From Diphasiastrum complanatum (lineage: Eukaryota > Streptophyta > Lycopodiopsida > Lycopodiales > Lycopodiaceae), in NCBI GenBank assembly GCA_029204225.1, contig CM055103.1:1813720-1877719 (forward strand): a DNA stretch of 64,000 bases, read 5' to 3'. The notes beneath the pieces were generated by a model, which did not search any database, was not told the DNA's origin, and saw only the letters and a list, made by a program, of their open reading frames with translations. Position 1 is the first letter of the stretch; each line of letters starts with the position of its first letter. The translations under genes and the position numbers were made by a program. Below, piece after piece: positions 43,880 through 55,189 of the stretch.

Positions 43880-45423
43880 ATGGCATCTTCTAGTGATACT
43901 ACACATGATTCTCGAAGGATCGATGCACTTTCTGTCAAAGTTGATGGCATGGAGCAGATTCCAAAGCAGATCTTAGACCAATTGAAGCCTGGCCATGCAC
44001 CTAAAAGAGCAAGTGCTATAGGGTATTTGGGTGGTGAGCCTAATTCAATTGAAAGAGATGCAGATCTTGGCAAGAATCGCAAGCTGACGTCCATTAAGGA
44101 CTTGAGACCTCCAAAGTTTACAGGAGCAGTAGCGGTAAGAACCACAGATGCAGTGGAAAACTGGGTACAGAAATGGGAAAAGGCCTTTGGAATGTGTGGA
44201 ATTACCAATGAGTCAGAAATGATTGCTGAAGCTACCTATCGGTTACAAGAATCGGCACAACGATGGTGGCAAAAGGTTGAAAAAGATGGCCTTGTACCGG
44301 ATACCTGGGAGGCATTTCGACAAATGTTTGTGCAAAATTGGGTGCCTCTAGATGAAAAGAATCGAGCCATGCAACAGTGGACATGCCTCAAGCAAGGCAA
44401 TTGGTCGGTTCAAGAATATGTTGATCGGTATAGAGAGGCGTTGTTGAGGATTCCTGAGGATGTGCCTATGTATTTACAGGTGTTCATTTTCATTGAAGGA
44501 CTCAAGGAGAATTTGCGGCCTTTTGTGCGAAAGGAGCAAACACACACTGTTCAGAATGCCATTCAGATGGCTCTTTATTATGAAGATGGGAAAAAGTCCC
44601 ATGAACCTGTTGCGGGAACCTCGAGTGGTCAAGGCCAAGGGGGCCAAATGCCTTGGGGTAAGCGCAAATTCAAGAAGTTTAAAGGCCAATGGCAAGGGCA
44701 AGGACAAGGGCAAGCTCCAGGTGGCCAAAAGAGGAAAGGGGTTGGTGCTCCAAAAGGCAAAGGGTTGTACGGGCGGCCTAATGCCCAAGGGGGTCAACGC
44801 TCTATATTGTCGCCACAAGACCAAGAGAGCAAAAAGAGAGAATTTATGCTTTGGATGCTTGGGACAACATCGGTGGAAGGAATGTCCACGAAACCAGATG
44901 AGAACCACTTATAGCCTTCAAGTAGAGCAGCAGCAGCAACCAATGGAAGTAGAAGAGATCTTGCCAAAAGCTAATCCTGATGTTCCTCATTTGATGAATG
45001 TTTCTGTGGTGCGAAACGACTCCTCCAGTGACACTATTAAAAGCGGCGCAACATGGGTATCAGTTTCCTGACACTTCTTTGATAGTTATGCGTGGACAGC
45101 TTTGTGGTAAAAGTATTTTAGTTCTATTTGACAATGGGTCCTCGCGTAACGTCATAAATTCAACTCTTGTTAAGAAGTTGAAAGTGAGCACACAACCGTC
45201 CAAGTACTAGTACATAGTCGAGATGGCTGATGGAAAGGGTACAGAGATTTGGGACACGAGGGTTGTGAGTATGCCTTTAACTATTCAGAGTTATTCTGAG
45301 GAGTTGAATTTTGAGATAACTCGTTTGGCGCGCTTTGATGTTGTTCTAGGGATGTGTTGGCACACGATGCGGAAGCCTTACATAGCCTGGGATACTCATG
45401 TATATGAGTTTCAGCATGGTGGT
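43880..45423 (+). pseudogene. Gypsy A gag and protease
   Basis: The ATG at 43880 gives MASSSDTTHDSRRIDALSVK. The gag capsid motif runs through ENWVQKWEKAF, RWWQKVEKDG and FRQMFVQNWV, then a Q/G/K-rich basic stretch (about 44620-44800). A frame change near 44820 moves to the zinc knuckle CFGCLGQHRWKECP. After another frame change the protease reads ILVLFDNGSSRNVINSTLVK (about 45115-45175, DNG in place of DTG or DSG) and RFDVVLGMCW. A TAG lies near 45208. The sequence stops at 45423, where the LTR of gypsy B begins. Confidence 0.88.
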
Positions 45424-45871
45424 TGTTAGGGACCCAACTCCTTTAGGTCCCAAACCCAGACTTGAGACTGGACGATGACTGGGCCTGTAGACTTGACCGG
45501 TGACTCGCGAACCTGCATGGTTGCCACGTGTCATGATCCAGGAGTGCACATGGCTTGGAGTCTCTCTCCTTGGAGGTATACAAGGGGAGGAGAACTCATT
45601 GGCCATCCATTCTATCTACCTAGGAGGAGGTGGATGGAGAGAGTGTGCACGGCCAAGATGTATAGCTAGCGTGAGGCAGGAGATGGCTGAGAGCCTAGGT
45701 GCTGGTATGGGACGCCGTCTGGGATGGAGGTCGGATCCAACTTGATACGGTCACAGGCCAGGGCACGGTGGGTGGACCCGGATTAGGTCCTTTGGCGGGG
45801 TGGAACGTGAATCGTTCGGTCTCTTGTGGTTAACCGGCAACTGGAGATTTGCAGTAAGTAAGTTTGTAACA
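45424..45871 (+). repeat. LTR of gypsy B
   Basis: It starts TGTTAGGGACCC and ends GTAACA; the ends TGTTA and TAACA form a 5-bp inverted repeat. A two-base spacer and the primer-binding site follow. No second copy of this LTR is present in the window, so element B is truncated at its 3' side. Confidence 0.85.
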
Positions 45872-45873
45872 TA

Positions 45874-45886
45874 TGGTATCAGAGCC
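45874..45886 (+). other. Primer-binding site of gypsy B
   Basis: TGGTATCAGAGCC lies two bases after the LTR end and matches initiator-Met tRNA. Confidence 0.9.
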
Positions 45887-46619
45887 ACTGCATGCTAAAG
45901 GCAGGTGCGTTGATCCGTGGTAGATTTCTTGTAATTTACGATGCTTCTGACGGAATTCAAAACGGGCTTAAATCGTGTTTTTTATGCACTTTTGGGTGTT
46001 GTCCTTCTTCGCTGTTTTTGGTTTTTTGGATGAAATTTTCAAAAAAAAAAAACAGTTGTGGGGCCCTTAGCAGTGAGCTACGTGGACTGTCCAGAGGCGG
46101 ACAGGTGGCAGCCCTCCTCAACTAGCATTTCCGCTCAAGGTTGAGGTAACGGGCGGTGTCAAGGGGCCCCTCCCAGCACAAAAAAGTGGGTTACTCGATG
46201 TCTGAGCAGCGATGAAGTAATACAACCAAAAGCTTGTATTGAATCCTCTCAAGCGTTGCCACATGGCAGTGTCCGGGTCAGGACAGGTGGCACCTTCATG
46301 CGATCATCTGTTTCGCTCAAGATTGGAGGCCCGAATCTCTGTTTCACGGGCCAGAAAGGTCAAATAAAGACACTTTTGACCAGGTTCCGTTGAAAAACAG
46401 CGAGGGAGCCTCGTTTTTTAACTAATCATTCCAGAAAAGGAATGTTAGCCAGCGATGAGGGTACAGGGGGATCTGGCTGCCTACTGGCTAGAATTCTGGT
46501 GGGTGGCCAGTGTGCTACTGTGGTGCCAAGGTGGCAAGGTATGGCCACTTGGCAGATTGTAGGAAAGCATGGAGAGGGAGGCATACCTCTCCTATGCATG
46601 GTTTTTCTTGAGAATTAGA

Positions 46620-47999
46620 GGTGGAGGTGGTGGTGCATCCTCTCCTTGCGCTGGCTATTAACAGTCTACAGCAACAGATTGTGGATATGCAAGCTAAGCA
46701 CAGTCGGGATCAGTAGGATCTCAAGGAATTGACGCAGCTAAGGCAATTGGTGCATCAACCCTTGTATACTCCTGAAGTTTTTGCTGGGGAAAAGAAGGAT
46801 AGAACCCTGAAGGCGGTCTTGCAATGGCTGGATCGATGGAATTCGCACTTTTCCATGCACGATTCATCCAAGGACAACAAGATCAATCTAGCCGTCATGT
46901 ACCTGCGAGGTAAAGCATTTACCTGGTGGCAAGATATAAGGGGTAAGCCTGAAGTTCCTAGGAATTGGGAGGATTTTTGTAAGGCCTTTAAGGCGGCCTT
47001 CCTTCCTATTCTTGACAATTTTGAATTTTACCGTCAGTATGCAACAATCCATAAGGGAACCGGCCCCTGGATCAGTATTTACAAGAGTTTTAAGAGGTCT
47101 ATTCTCGTTTTGCAACTAGAATAGATCCTTTGCTAGTAAAGTTGCATTTCATACTGGGGTTGCCAAGAGACTACCAGCTAGAGGTCAGGAGGAACCATCC
47201 TCTTACCCTCGAGGATGTTGTTCGCTTCGCCAGAATCTACGATGATACTCGTACGATGGCTAAGCCTGAGACTGGTGTCTTGCCCGACGTAAAGGGTAAG
47301 AAGCCTTTCTTTCCAAAGAAATCGAAAGATAAGGCAAAGGGAGGGGCTTCAGGTTCAGGGAAAGCAAAGAAAAGATCTACCTTGGACCAGGAAACCTTCA
47401 TGAAAGCCAGAAGCGACAATCTGTGCTTCAATTGCATGGAACCAGGTCATGTCGTGAAGGAATGTCCAAAGAAACGGAAAGCTAAAGGGGCATCTCTTAA
47501 GACGCCAGGTAACTCTAGCATATCTAGTGTAGATCTTTCCTTTGCTGGTAATTTTGTGTGTGACCATTGTTGTTTTAATACGGCTGTTTTTGGCCCTCAT
47601 GACCTCATTCGGATGAAAGGGGTTGTGGGTGGCCAAGCCGTAACTGTTTTATTTGGCGATGGTTCCACACATAATTTTATTAACGCTAATTTGTTGCAGA
47701 AGCTAAAGGTGGAAACGAGGCAAAGTGACCACCGATACACAGTGAAGCTGGCAACTGGAGCAGAAAGCCAAGTTTGGGACCGGATAGTCCCACGTCTACC
47801 AATAGAGATTCAAGCCTATAAGGATAAATTAGACATTCATATTATGAATCTAGACAGGGTAGATGTTATACTTGGTAAAGAGTGGTTGTATGAGAGGAAC
47901 GAGTCTATGAAGAAAAACTATGTAACACACAATTTGTCGTTCTTACATAACGGCTCACTCATAGAATTAAATGGAAATGTTGATATTTCTACTCCGTAG
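46620..47999 (+). pseudogene. Gypsy B gag and protease
   Basis: Gag begins near 46620 with a Q-rich helix (INSLQQQIVDMQ), crosses a TAG near 46714, and continues with VFAGEKKDRTLKAVLQWLDR, YLRGKAFTWWQD and FCKAFKAAFL, the standard retrotransposon gag box. A stop and frame change near 47122 leads to KLHFILGLPRDYQLEVRR. The zinc knuckle is CFNCMEPGHVVKEC (about 47424-47465) and the protease TVLFGDGSTHNFINANLL (about 47645-47700), with D-G-S where D-T/S-G is usual. It ends RVDVILGKEWL and a stop at 47997. About 740 bases of leader separate it from the PBS at 45874. The gag differs clearly from that of element A. Confidence 0.88.
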
Positions 48000-49697
48000 C
48001 CGATGAAGGAGTGAAGGCCTGTAGCCTTTGAGAGCAAGAAGCTCACCTCGGCACAGCGGAATTATCCAACTCATGAGAAAGAGTTGTTTGCCATAATCCA
48101 TGCGTTAAAGGTATGGAGGCATTATATGTACGGATCCGAGTTTTATGTGTACACTGATCATGATAGAGGCATTATAGAGTGGCTGATGCATTGTCTCGGA
48201 TAGTGTATCAAATGTCATTTGTGGTCATTGAAAATGACCTATTGGTTGAGATAAGGAAGGCTCAACTACAGGATCCTCAGTGTAAGAAAGTGGAGCTTGA
48301 GGTGAGTCATGGTCATGCAGAGTCTCAGGAGGAGAGCTCTATTCCCTTTGCTCGCACTTATCTTAACTATACCATAGAAGATGGTTTCGTTAAGAGAAAT
48401 GGAAATTTCTCATTCCAACTTGTGAGGAGCTGCATAGGAAAATCTTGCATTCCTGTCATAATAGCCCTAGTGCAGGTCATCCTGGTGTGGATAAGACTTG
48501 TGAGTTAATCTGACGTAATTTCTGGTGGTCTAAGATTAATGAAGATGTCCATAGTTATGTGACACATTGTTTTAAGTGTCAAGTTAACAAAGTCGAAAGG
48601 ATTAAAGTTCCTGGATCGTTACACCCCTTGCCTATTCCAGATGGAAGATGGGAGAGTGTATCGATGGACTTTATTACACACTTGCCTCGTATGCAGCTTC
48701 AACATGATACCATAATGGTTGTGGTTGACAGACTCACAAAAATGGCTCATTTCATTCCAACTCATTTTACGATTTATGCACCTGGGGTAGCTGATCTATT
48801 TATACAGCATGTATTCAGACTTCATGGGTTACCATCGTCCATAGTGTCTGATAGAGATCCACGCTTTACGGTCATTTTTGGACTGTTGTAATGGATAACC
48901 TTGAGGTGTAGTTAAGAACGAGTAGTACTGATCACCCTGAAACGGATGGTCAAACAGAGAGAGTTAACCAAACCATGGAGGACATGCTTAGGGCGTACAT
49001 AAGTGTTAAGCAAACACAATGGGAGAAGTATTTGCCATTGTTGGAGTTTGCTTATAATGATAAAAAGAATGCTTCAACTAAGATGAGTCCTTTCAAATTG
49101 AATTATGGTTTTAGGCCAGCTAGTCCAATTACGGTAGGGATACCTCATAGAGTGCCTAGTGTTGTTGACTTTCTAACTCACATGGTACAGATGCTTGAGT
49201 TAGCCAAGAAAAATGTGAAACAGGCGATATATTGCGGCGCAAAGACATTTGCTGATCGGGATCGCACACCAAGAGAGTTCGAGGAAGGAGACATGGTGTT
49301 TCTCCCGATTCCAAAGGACTCAACTTCTCTTAAGACAGGGAAGTGTTACAAGTTATCTCCGCGTTAAGGTGGACCCTGGAAAATAATTAAAAAGCTTAAT
49401 GATGTTGCTTACAAACTAGCGTTGCCTCAAAATTGTAAAGTTCATCCTGTTTTTCTTGTTTCACGCTTAAAGAGGGTTTTACATGAGGGTGACTTGTATT
49501 GTCTCAGGATCATGGAGAGGTGTTGCACGGACCTAACAGAGTATTGGACCGTAGAGAGAGACGGCTTAGAAACCGTCTGATCCGTGAGTACTTGGTTGCG
49601 TGGCACGGTAGGCCTCTCACTGATGCTACCTGGGAGACTGCGCATGCTTTGCATGCACAGTACCCTTCTTTTACCATCGCGGACAATGTTTCTTGAG
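48000..49697 (+). pseudogene. Gypsy RNase H, integrase and chromodomain-like tail
   Basis: RNase H starts abruptly with RPVAFESKKLTSAQRNYPTH and ends at YVYTDHD near 48165. It then jumps to ADALSRI near 48182, so an internal deletion removed the middle. The integrase has a zinc-binding region (HPGVDKTC, HCFKCQVNK), the core SMDFITHLP, VVVDRLTKMAHFIPTH, IVSDRDPRF, and TDGQTERVNQTMEDM with the catalytic glutamate. The tail reads VLDRRERRLRNRLIREYLVA and TDATWE. Stops and shifts occur near 48340, 48508, 48890 and 49366. It leads directly into the PPT and 3' LTR of element A, so this part belongs to A or to an A/B recombinant. Confidence 0.9.
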
Positions 49698-49708
49698 GAG
49701 GGAAGGAA
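49695..49708 (+). other. Polypurine tract of gypsy A
   Basis: The 14-base all-purine run GAGGAGGGAAGGAA directly precedes TGTTATG of the 3' LTR. Confidence 0.9.
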
Positions 49709-50300
49709 TGTTATGTACTTATATTCCTGCCTCAGTGTGAACACGTCAGACTTGTAAATTTGTAAATATTAATGCTCACACCAGCCTGTGGTGTTTTGTA
49801 AAAATGTAAATAGCAGGTTTATCGTAACTTGTTGTCCTGCTTATATTTGGTATATATGGTACTGGGTCTTAATTTAGAGGCTGCTGGACTGACCTCCTAA
49901 AAAGTAGGAGAGTTGACCGGTCAACGGGACACGTGTCATATGCTCATTGGGAAACTTGGTCCAGTGCATGAGTGACACGGGTCGGACGGTCCTACTCGCT
50001 TGCCAATGTGTCAAGGTACTGCCAAGTGGCAAGTGTCGATTGTGCATGGGGTTCGCCATGTGTCGACGTTAGGAAAGGGTCAGGGTTAAGTGGGTGCTTG
50101 AGGATTGTGTATAAGTGAGCCTAGAGAGAGGCATTCCTCATCATAATCTATGCAGCAAGAGGCTGGGAGGAGACCTAGAAGCAGTGCTCTTATGTGTTGA
50201 TGTGGATAGTTTGCCATGTACTTTGGGAGAAATCAAAAAAGTGGATATTTCGAAGCCTACTTTGGTGTGCTTTCAGTTGTATTCAGATAGCTTTGTGATA
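49709..50300 (+). repeat. 3' LTR of gypsy A
   Basis: The LTR is 592 bp, from TGTTATGTAC to TTTGTGATA, followed by the AATCC duplication. The first 400 bp match the interrupted 5' LTR; the last 190 bp have no counterpart because of the 5' deletion. Confidence 0.9.
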
Positions 50301-50305
50301 AATCC

Positions 50306-51490
50306 GAATTAGTAAAGCCTCCAAGCTGAAGCTTACCATCATCCGTGTACTCTATTCCATAACAGGTAGTCCCTTGACATACCTCAATATCCTCTTTGCT
50401 GCTTTCCAATGGGCCTCAGTTGGGGAACTCATAAACTAGCTTGCCACACCAATTGCATAGGAAATGTTTGGTCTCGATGTGGTAAGATAAATCAGGCTGC
50501 CCACCACCTGCCTATAAAGAGTCTCATCCACGAAAGGAGTGCCATCATCCCTAGATGGCTTACTGTTGGTATCAATGGGAGGGTTTACAATCTTGCATGT
50601 TGAACTTGTTCAAGACTTCACATGCATACTTTTCCTGAGAAATAAATATACAATTTTGCTTTTTCCAAACCTCCAAACCTAGGCAATAGTGTATTAAACC
50701 CAAATCCTTCATTTCAAACCTCCAAGCCTAGGCAATAGTGGATTAAACCCAAATCCTTCATTTCAAACTCATTTGATAAATGAGCCTTCACCTTTGCGAT
50801 CAGCTTCCCATTGTTACCCGTGATGACTAAGTCATCCACATAGAGAACTATCAGACGATATTCCCATCTTCCTCCTTCACATACAAGTTGCAATCCGAAT
50901 GGCTCTTTATAAATTGCTCCTTGGCAAAATAGTCGTCAATACGACTATACCAGGCCCTGGGTGCCTGTTTCAAACAGTACAAGGCCTTCTTCAGCTTGCA
51001 TACCATAGTTTCCTTGCCCTTAACCTCAAAGCCGTGTGGCTGGTCCATGTAAACTTCTTCAGCCAACTGTCCATTAAGAAAAGCACTCTTTACGTCCATT
51101 TCATGTACTTCCCAATCATAGAATGCAGCCAATGCTAAAACCATCCTGATAGACGTCATCTTAGCCACGGGTGGAAGCCCCTCCACCATATGATGTTGGT
51201 CAACACCTGCATACGTTGATAGCCAAGATGTCCATACCTCTTGTGCCACAACCTATCCACATCACCTCCTTTTGATGCATAAGCATGCTGACTAGGGATA
51301 GAAGTGTACAACATGTATAGATTATCTTCCCGCAATCCTTTGGCCACAACCTTCATATTATCACTCAAATCCAGTACAAGACAAGAAGTAGCATGAAATT
51401 CTACTTTCATATTTTGTTGAGTGATAGCTCCTACTAAAAGAAGATTCTTAGCAAGTCATGTTACATATAAGACATTCTTAATGACTTTGA
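50306..51490 (-). pseudogene. Copia D reverse transcriptase and pre-integrase, upstream part
   Basis: Reading on the minus strand from 51490: VLYVT, AKNLLLVGAITQQNMKVEF and LWHKRYGHLGYQRMQVLTN (pre-integrase). Near 51175 this joins MVEGLP directly to PVAKMTSIRMVLALAA, the reverse transcriptase. RT continues with EMDVKSAFLNGQLAEEVYMD and LYCLKQAPRAWYSRI, then a degraded YVDD region near 50830, and ends with HWKAAKRILRYVKG and LQLGGFTNSD at 50306. The whole integrase has been lost between pre-integrase and RT. The domain continues at 33310 beyond gypsy A. Stops are present. Confidence 0.88.
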
Positions 51491-51611
51491 CTCAATATGT
51501 CTGATGTCATAAACAATAAAGCTCCCGTATATACAATGAGTGGGCAAATGGCCAAGTGCATGAGTATGATATAGATGGACAATGGACAAATGAATAGACA
51601 ACGATCTCTAT

Positions 51612-51698
51612 GACTCGGAGGCATCATCATGATCAGATGGGGATTCCTCCTCATCACTGGTAGACGAGTAAGACGATAAGAAATCCTCCTCAGGTATG
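51612..51698 (-). pseudogene. Possible acidic C-terminal exon, cut by copia F
   Basis: The minus strand reads PEEDFLSSYSSTSDEEESPS, then DHDDASES and TAG at about 51610. When copia F is removed the frame extends into the sequence beyond 57077, where a TAG (possible acceptor) precedes CCGCACATACCTGAG. The Ser/Asp/Glu-rich ending resembles the tail of the hAT gene at 31380-31468, so it may be the end of another hAT transposase. That is inference from composition only. Confidence 0.3.
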
Positions 51699-52086
51699 TG
51701 TTAGGAATTAACGGTTAATTAATTCATTGTAGAGGCCAGCCTGCTTGCTTTAAGGCCTATTTCTATTTTTAGTATAGGTACTTCTATTTATAGTATAAGT
51801 ACCAATTTCTCTAGAATAGTATAGAAATCTATTTTAACTAAGATAGCATAGATTTCTAATGTTAAGACTTCATATTTAGCATTCCAATTGCTATTATAGA
51901 AGGATAGCTTTTGCTTTTGATAGTGGGCAGTCTCTATAAGAGCAGACGGGCGCCCACCTCCATTGTCATCTTAGTTTTCAGTTTGTGAAGCATAGCTTCT
52001 TGCAGTCTCTCTCTTCTTCCTCTTGTGATTGATGTTTTGCATGAGTACTAATAAGATTAGTCTACTCCGATTTGTGAATTCTATCA
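51699..52086 (+). repeat. 5' LTR of copia F
   Basis: 388 bp, ending directly before the primer-binding region. A likely promoter word, CTCTATAAGAGCAG (about 51934), is conserved in both LTRs. Confidence 0.94.
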
Positions 52087-52780
52087 AGGTATCAGAGCCA
52101 TCTCGTTAAGATCGGGATCTATGGAAGGAAGGAGAAGATCAGCGCTGCAGGTTTTACTGGTGGAGATCGCATCTAGTGGAGGTGCTATTTCGTGAAGGTC
52201 GCATCTGGTGGAGGCGCCATCCTATGTGGATTTTTCTGGTGGAGGTCACATCTGGCGCAGGTAGTACCTGGAAAAAATCAGCAGGAGCAGGCGTTTACTG
52301 AGGGTGGCAGCTTCTGGACAGGCAGCAGTATCAATCAGGCAGATCTAAGGGAGGCAACATGCAGAACAGCAGAACATGCGTTTTCTAGTGCAGAAAAATA
52401 TGGTGCAGGCGCACCTGAACAGCAGGTCAGAACTGGTGCAGATTTAATCTGAGGGCAGGTTTTATCTTGTGCAGGTTTTATGTGGTGCAAGTTCATCTGA
52501 AGGTGCCAGCAGCTAGTGAAGGTAGCAGCCAGGACAGGTTCTACCTGAGGACAGCAGCACCTGAACAGGTCTGGATAGCGGCAGCATCTGAGACAAGTAT
52601 TATCTGAGGGAGGCAACAGCTGAGGACGGCATCAACCAGACAGGTTCTATCTGAGACACCAGACAGGCAAATCTAAGGCAGGTAGCATCTGGACAGGTGC
52701 TATCCAGGGAAGGCGACAATAAATAGATTGTTGCATGCAATTAGATTCCTAGTAGAAATCCTATCATTTTTTGTACGACA
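52087..52780 (+). other. PBS and repetitive leader of copia F
   Basis: AGGTATCAGAGCC at 52087-52099 is the primer-binding site. The leader is built of degenerate repeats around GCAGGT, GGTGGAGGT.GCATCTGG and GACAGGT..TATCTG, with no coding signal. Leaders of the other elements here (25140-25757, 38040-38450) are also repetitive, though with different words. Confidence 0.8.
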
Positions 52781-53770
52781 ATGATGGGGAGTCTGCATGA
52801 ATCTGTTTTACCGGAGTCAAGCAAGTTAGATGGATCTAACTACAGCTTGTGGAAGTTCAAACTTCAGCATATACTTCAGGACAAAGATTATTGGGAAATT
52901 ATCATGGGACAAGAGGTGATGGCTCACGGTCTCAATGATCTAGATAGAAGGACATTTGAGAAGCGGGTGCGACATGCGCATCATATCATCAACTTACCCG
53001 TGAAGGATAAGGTTATTCCTCCGATCAGGAATGCAGTCGGGCCTAAGGATGCATGGAATATTCTTAGCAATACATATGAAACGGTGAGTAAGTCTCGAGC
53101 TTTGTTCTTGAATATTAAACTTCATACCTTGAAAATAGAATCAGAAGAATCCATTATGGATTTTATTACCAGGCTGAAGGATCTAAGAGATCAATTGTCT
53201 TCTATATCAAAACTTTGTTATGACACTGAGTTTGAGGGAGAGATCGCCGACAATCGACGACCTGAATGGTTTGCTACTTCAAGAAGAGTTACGAAGACAA
53301 AACTTGATGTCTAGGGAAGATTTCAAGGAGCTGAGTTTCTTTACCAAGAATCAAGGTACGAAGGGCAAGAAGAAAGGAGGCAAAAAGGATCAGAAGCAGG
53401 AAAGCAAGGACAATACGGAAAAAGGAGACAGTTCCAAATCCAATCCAAAGAGAAATGGGAATTGTAACTTTTGTGGTAAATATGGTTATTTTGCGTTTGA
53501 GTGCAGGAAAAAGAAGGCAATCCAGGACAAGAAGAAGCAGTCAGGCAACTTCATTGAAGACGAAGACAAAAGTGAAGTTGTGGGATGCTATGAGTTATTC
53601 TCAGCTTCAACATCAGAGAGCTTTAAAGATTGTTGGTACATTGATTTTGGAGCAACGCAACATATGACACCACATCGTGAGTGGTTTACACAGTTTGATG
53701 ACACTGGTGTAAAAATGCACATGTCAAGCTTGGACACAATTCTTCTTACGACATCAAAGGTCGAGGTACA
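52781..53770 (+). pseudogene. Copia F gag and protease
   Basis: The ATG at 52781 gives MMGSLHESVLPESSKLDGSN, the copia gag start. The gag body has VGPKDAWNILSNTYET and LKDLRDQLSS. A frameshift near 53220 moves to a second frame with LLLQEELRRQN, a lysine-rich stretch, the zinc knuckle CNFCGKYGYFAFEC (about 53462-53503; F in place of the usual H), and protease WYIDFGATQHMTPHREW (DFG in place of DSG near 53645). The altered knuckle and active site suggest decay after insertion. Confidence 0.9.
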
Positions 53771-54960
53771 GTGAGAGTACATTTACCTTCAAGGAGTATA
53801 GGAGAAATTAAGAATGTTCTCTATGTTCCAAGTTTAAAGAAGAATTTACTTTCAGTTTTTGCTATTGCTAAACAGCATATGAAAGTTGAGTTTGATGATC
53901 AAAAGTGTCTTATCAAAGACCAAAATAAAGGTTACAAAGTTGTGGTCAAAGGATCTTTGGAAGGTCGACTATACAAACTTGATGCGTCTACATCGGATCA
54001 TCAAGTTTGTGCAGCTTTTGATAGCATGGAGAGCAAGATGTGGTATGAAAGGTTTGGACATCTGAACTATAAAAGCTTGCAAGCATCATCATGTGCAGTT
54101 TCCCAAGGATGGAGCATATAGAGCCAAGGAGATCTTGGAGCTTGTTCATACAGACTTATGTGTCCCATGCAGACTGAGTCTATAGGGGGAGCATCCTACT
54201 TCAAGGTATTTGTGGATGATCTTTCCAGGAAGGTATGGATATGCCTGCTTAAGTATAAGAGTCAAGCTTTTAAGTTCTTTACTCAGTTCAAATCACTTGT
54301 TGAGAAGCAGACAGGAAAGCAAATCAAGATTCTGAGTTAAAATAAGGGAGGTGAGTTCATATCTACAGAATTCCAAGAATTCTGCAAAGAACATGGAATC
54401 AAGAGACAATTTGCTTCGACTGATACACCAAAGCATAATGGAGTAGCTGAGAGAAAGAACAGGTCTATGGTGGAGAGTGCTCGAAGCATGCTACGAGGTA
54501 AGAATCATTTGTGGGGCGAAGCAGTTGGTACAGCAGTTTACTTATAACAGAAGTCCTACAAAAGCTGTTCTAAATCAAACTCCAGAAGAAGCTTCCACAG
54601 GTATAAAACCTAAAGTGGATCATCTACAAGTTTTTGGTTGTGTTGCATATGCTCATATTCCTAAAGATAATTGTCAAAAACTTGATTCAAAGGCAATCAA
54701 GTGTTTATTCTTGGGTTATGATGAGGAAGAGAAGGCATATCGCCTTTATAATCTTACCAGTAAGAAGGTGATTATGAGCAGGGATGTTGTGTTTGAAGAA
54801 AGTGAGTCTTCTAACCTAGAAGATCATGAGGAGGCTGTATTTTCTCCTACATCAAAAATTCTTGTTATAGATGATGTTCAGGGTGATACAGGTCCATGTG
54901 ATACAGCTTCTACACAAATTGTACCAAGGGTGAGTACACATGTGGATCTTGGTAAGGAAT
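53771..54960 (+). pseudogene. Copia F integrase
   Basis: Pre-integrase reads IKNVLYVPSLKKNLLSVFAI and MWYERFGHLNYKSLQ (about 53810-54080). The integrase core follows after stops: FKVFVDDLSRKVWICLLK, then a TAA near 54338, GGEFISTEFQEF, TPKHNGVAERKNRS with the catalytic glutamate, and VFGCVAYAHIPKDNCQK in another frame. The linker ends at a TAG near 54961. Breaks lie near 53770, 54120, 54338 and 54477-54545. Confidence 0.9.
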
Positions 54961-55189
54961 AGTCAAGAGTATTTGATACTTATTCTCCTTCTACGTCACC
55001 TACAAAGAAGTTACCAAGATGGTATTGTGAGACTATACAGGATAGTCAAATTTTGGATGAGGGAGAATCGAGTCAACAAGGAGCTAAGAGATTGACACGG
55101 TCAAGTGGACACTATCATGAACATGGTGAAGAAACGCATTACGCATTTATGGCTTCAGTGTTGGATTTTGAGAATCCTTTATATTATGA

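Larger units (their letters stand above)
33316..50300 (+). mobile_element. Gypsy retrotransposon A (host of two further elements)
   Basis: The element is flanked by AATCC at 33311-33315 and 50301-50305 and inserted in the RNase H of copia D, which reads continuously when A is removed (FTNSD to DWAGD). The 5' LTR lies at 33316-33577 plus 43630 to about 43771; the 3' LTR is 49709-50300. It starts TGTTATG and ends TGATA, with CA changed to TA. It encodes its own gag and protease (43880-45423) and ends with RNase H, integrase and a chromodomain-like tail (48000-49697). Reverse transcriptase is missing. Gypsy C lies in its 5' LTR and gypsy B in its protease/RT region. Confidence 0.9.

Noticed and set aside
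45475-45745. Short plus-strand frames inside the gypsy B LTR
   Set aside because: They lie within the LTR, which is bounded by TGTTA/TAACA and the PBS, and have no homology motif.
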